The notes below the pieces were generated by a model. It had not been told where the DNA came from. It worked only from the letters and a program-made list of their open reading frames with translations, and made no database searches. From positions 124,001 through 188,000 of the forward strand of contig JAGBEJ010000005.1 of NCBI GenBank assembly GCA_017937025.1: a stretch of DNA of 64,000 nt. Reading direction: 5' to 3'. This DNA is from Paludibacteraceae bacterium. GTDB taxonomy: Bacteria; Bacteroidota; Bacteroidia; Bacteroidales; Paludibacteraceae. Within the stretch, counting starts at the first letter, position 1. Each line of letters opens with the position of its first letter. Both the position numbers and the translations under genes were made by a program. This document shows positions 62,733 to 64,000 of the stretch, piece by piece.

Positions 62733-63709
62733 GGGAATGGGAAAGTGACTGCCCTATGGTGACTGTGCGCACCAGCGGCTCAACCGGCGCGCCAAAGGAG
62801 ATGGCTGTCGAGAAGGCGCGCATGGCGGCGAGTGCGGAAGTGACGTGCGATTTTCTCGGGCTTAAGGAAGGCGACAGGGCGTTGCTTTGTCTGCCTGTGG
62901 ACTATATCGCCGGCAAGATGATGGTCGTGAGAAGCAAGGTGAGGGGGCTGGATTTGGTGAGCGTGGAGCCATCAGGGCATCCGTTGGCAGGAGTCTCTGC
63001 CAGCGAACGTTTTGACTTGTGTGCCATGGTGCCGATGCAGGTTTATAACTCGCTGCAGTCGCCAGAGGAAGCGGCAAAGCTGAAAAACATAAAGCATCTG
63101 ATAATCGGCGGCGGTGCGATAGACGGCTCTTTGGCGGATAAACTGAAGGCGTTCCCTAACAATGTCTGGAGCACGTACGGCATGACGGAAACACTGTCCC
63201 ATATAGCCTTGCGGAGGCTTAACGGCGACGATGCAAGCGAGTGGTACACGCCGTTCAATGGTGTGGCGGTCTGGACTAATGCGGACGATTGCCTTGTGAT
63301 AGATGCGCCGAAAGTGTGCGCCGAAGTGCTGATGACCAACGATATAGCTGAAACAGAAAAAGATGATTCTGGACGCGTCGTTCGTTTCAGGATAAGAGGC
63401 AGAAAGGACAATGTGATATGCAGCGGCGGCGTTAAAATCCAGATAGAGGAAGCCGAGAGGATGCTCAAGGATAAACTGTCATTGCCATTTCTAATAACAA
63501 AGAAGAAAGACTGCGCTCTCGGCGAGAAAGTCGTGCTGCTCACTGAGGACGACAACCTCGATGGCGTTGAGGAAAAATGCAAAAGCGTGATGCCAAAGTA
63601 TTGGCTACCACGCTTGTATATCCATGTTGACGCAGTTCCTCAGACCGAAACCGGCAAACCAGCTCGTGCCGAGGCTGCGAATATTGCCGAAGGTTTTACG
63701 GAACCTTAG
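62711..63709 (+). CDS. menE: o-Succinylbenzoate-CoA ligase
   Basis: 332 residues, shorter than the usual 450 or so, as in many Bacteroidota. [22 protein letters not shown] (core [10 protein letters not shown]) is the AMP-binding P-loop; [16 protein letters not shown] and [21 protein letters not shown] (core [14 protein letters not shown]) are the adenylation signatures. [10 protein letters not shown] near the end has the conserved Lys. It activates o-succinylbenzoate with CoA. Translationally coupled to menC. Confidence 0.93.
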   Translation: MVLEEFIREWESDCPMVTVRTSGSTGAPKEMAVEKARMAASAEVTCDFLGLKEGDRALLCLPVDYIAGKMMVVRSKVRGLDLVSVEPSGHPLAGVSASERFDLCAMVPMQVYNSLQSPEEAAKLKNIKHLIIGGGAIDGSLADKLKAFPNNVWSTYGMTETLSHIALRRLNGDDASEWYTPFNGVAVWTNADDCLVIDAPKVCAEVLMTNDIAETEKDDSGRVVRFRIRGRKDNVICSGGVKIQIEEAERMLKDKLSLPFLITKKKDCALGEKVVLLTEDDNLDGVEEKCKSVMPKYWLPRLYIHVDAVPQTETGKPARAEAANIAEGFTEP

Positions 63710-64000
63710 GGTATTTGTCGAAGTCCGGCTTGCGCTTTTCTAAGAACGCCTTGCCGCCTTCCTGTGCCTCGTCCATGAAGTAGTAAAGCATTGTCGCGTC
63801 GCCGGCGAGCTGCTGTATTCCGGCCTGTCCGTCGAGTTCGGCGTTAAGTCCTGCTTTTATCATGCGCAGGGCTATAGGCGAGCGCTCCATCATTGTTTCC
63901 GCCCATTCTACGCAAGTGTCCTCGAGTTTGTCAAATGGCACGACTTTGTTCACCATTCCCATGTCCTCGGCTTCCTTGGCGGAATACTGGCGGCACAGGA
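63696..64000 (-). CDS. menB: 1,4-Dihydroxy-2-naphthoyl-CoA synthase, C-terminal part
   Basis: The frame is open through the window edge; I read [20 protein letters not shown] at the visible start. It continues [38 protein letters not shown] and ends [14 protein letters not shown], the typical MenB C-terminus of the crotonase family. It forms dihydroxynaphthoyl-CoA from o-succinylbenzoyl-CoA. It is convergent with menE, the stop regions overlapping by 14 bases, rather than co-directional. The start is outside the window. Confidence 0.92.
   Translation of the reverse strand, partial: LCRQYSAKEAEDMGMVNKVVPFDKLEDTCVEWAETMMERSPIALRMIKAGLNAELDGQAGIQQLAGDATMLYYFMDEAQEGGKAFLEKRKPDFDKYPKVP

Overview
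The window looks like a chromosomal segment of a Bacteroidales bacterium (phylum Bacteroidota); I cannot fix the family. The evidence is a type B type IX secretion (gliding-motility C-terminal) sorting domain, Bacteroidales-restricted families (DUF4954, DUF4827 and DUF5686 types), a GT3-like glycogen synthase paired with a GT35 phosphorylase, menaquinone genes, and many promoters of the Bacteroidota type (TTTG, a 17-23 base spacer, then TAnnTTTG). Several of those promoters also settle which start codon is used.

Layout. 1-745: end of an endonuclease IV gene and a bcp peroxiredoxin. 974-6185: two secreted multidomain proteins, the second a T9SS cargo. 6275-12628: hflX, a DUF4954 protein, rsmI, a coiled-coil protein with seven 48-bp repeats, tdk, and an AI-2E/PerM-type permease. 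12705-16548: a cysteine-rich membrane peptide and a membrane-anchored nitroreductase sharing the same anchor, an NfeD/SPFH membrane pair, and obgE. 16806-18501: three small secreted proteins of unknown role. 18714-20979: a PreA-type dihydropyrimidine dehydrogenase with an extra N-terminal cysteine module, and an M15 peptidase.

20991-27784 is the accessory region. It holds a macrodomain/HTH-like protein, divergent from a vWA (MIDAS) protein, followed by a four-gene operon on the minus strand: an unknown 136-aa protein, mcrB, a REP-associated tyrosine transposase (RAYT), and mcrC. REP-like palindromes lie inside the RAYT and mcrC reading frames. The McrBC part is visibly richer in A+T than its flanks and is the best candidate for a horizontally acquired defence locus.

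27833-50564 is mostly housekeeping: a pectate lyase, uvrA, a GNAT-type acyltransferase, an operon of amidohydrolase, DUF5686 protein and lipid kinase, an outer-membrane barrel, an OmpA lipoprotein, a folK-glycogen synthase-glycogen phosphorylase operon, a methyltransferase, a rhomboid-EEP-purE operon, the HU gene and tRNA-Arg(UCU). 50818-55762 is an operon of thrA, an FKBP lipoprotein, a DUF4827 lipoprotein and a glmM-like mutase, followed by a tRNA with a CAU anticodon. 56568-61595 is an electron-transfer operon (etfB, etfA, acyl-CoA dehydrogenase, NhaD antiporter). The window ends with menC-menE converging on menB. No rRNA, CRISPR array, prophage or intact insertion sequence was seen.
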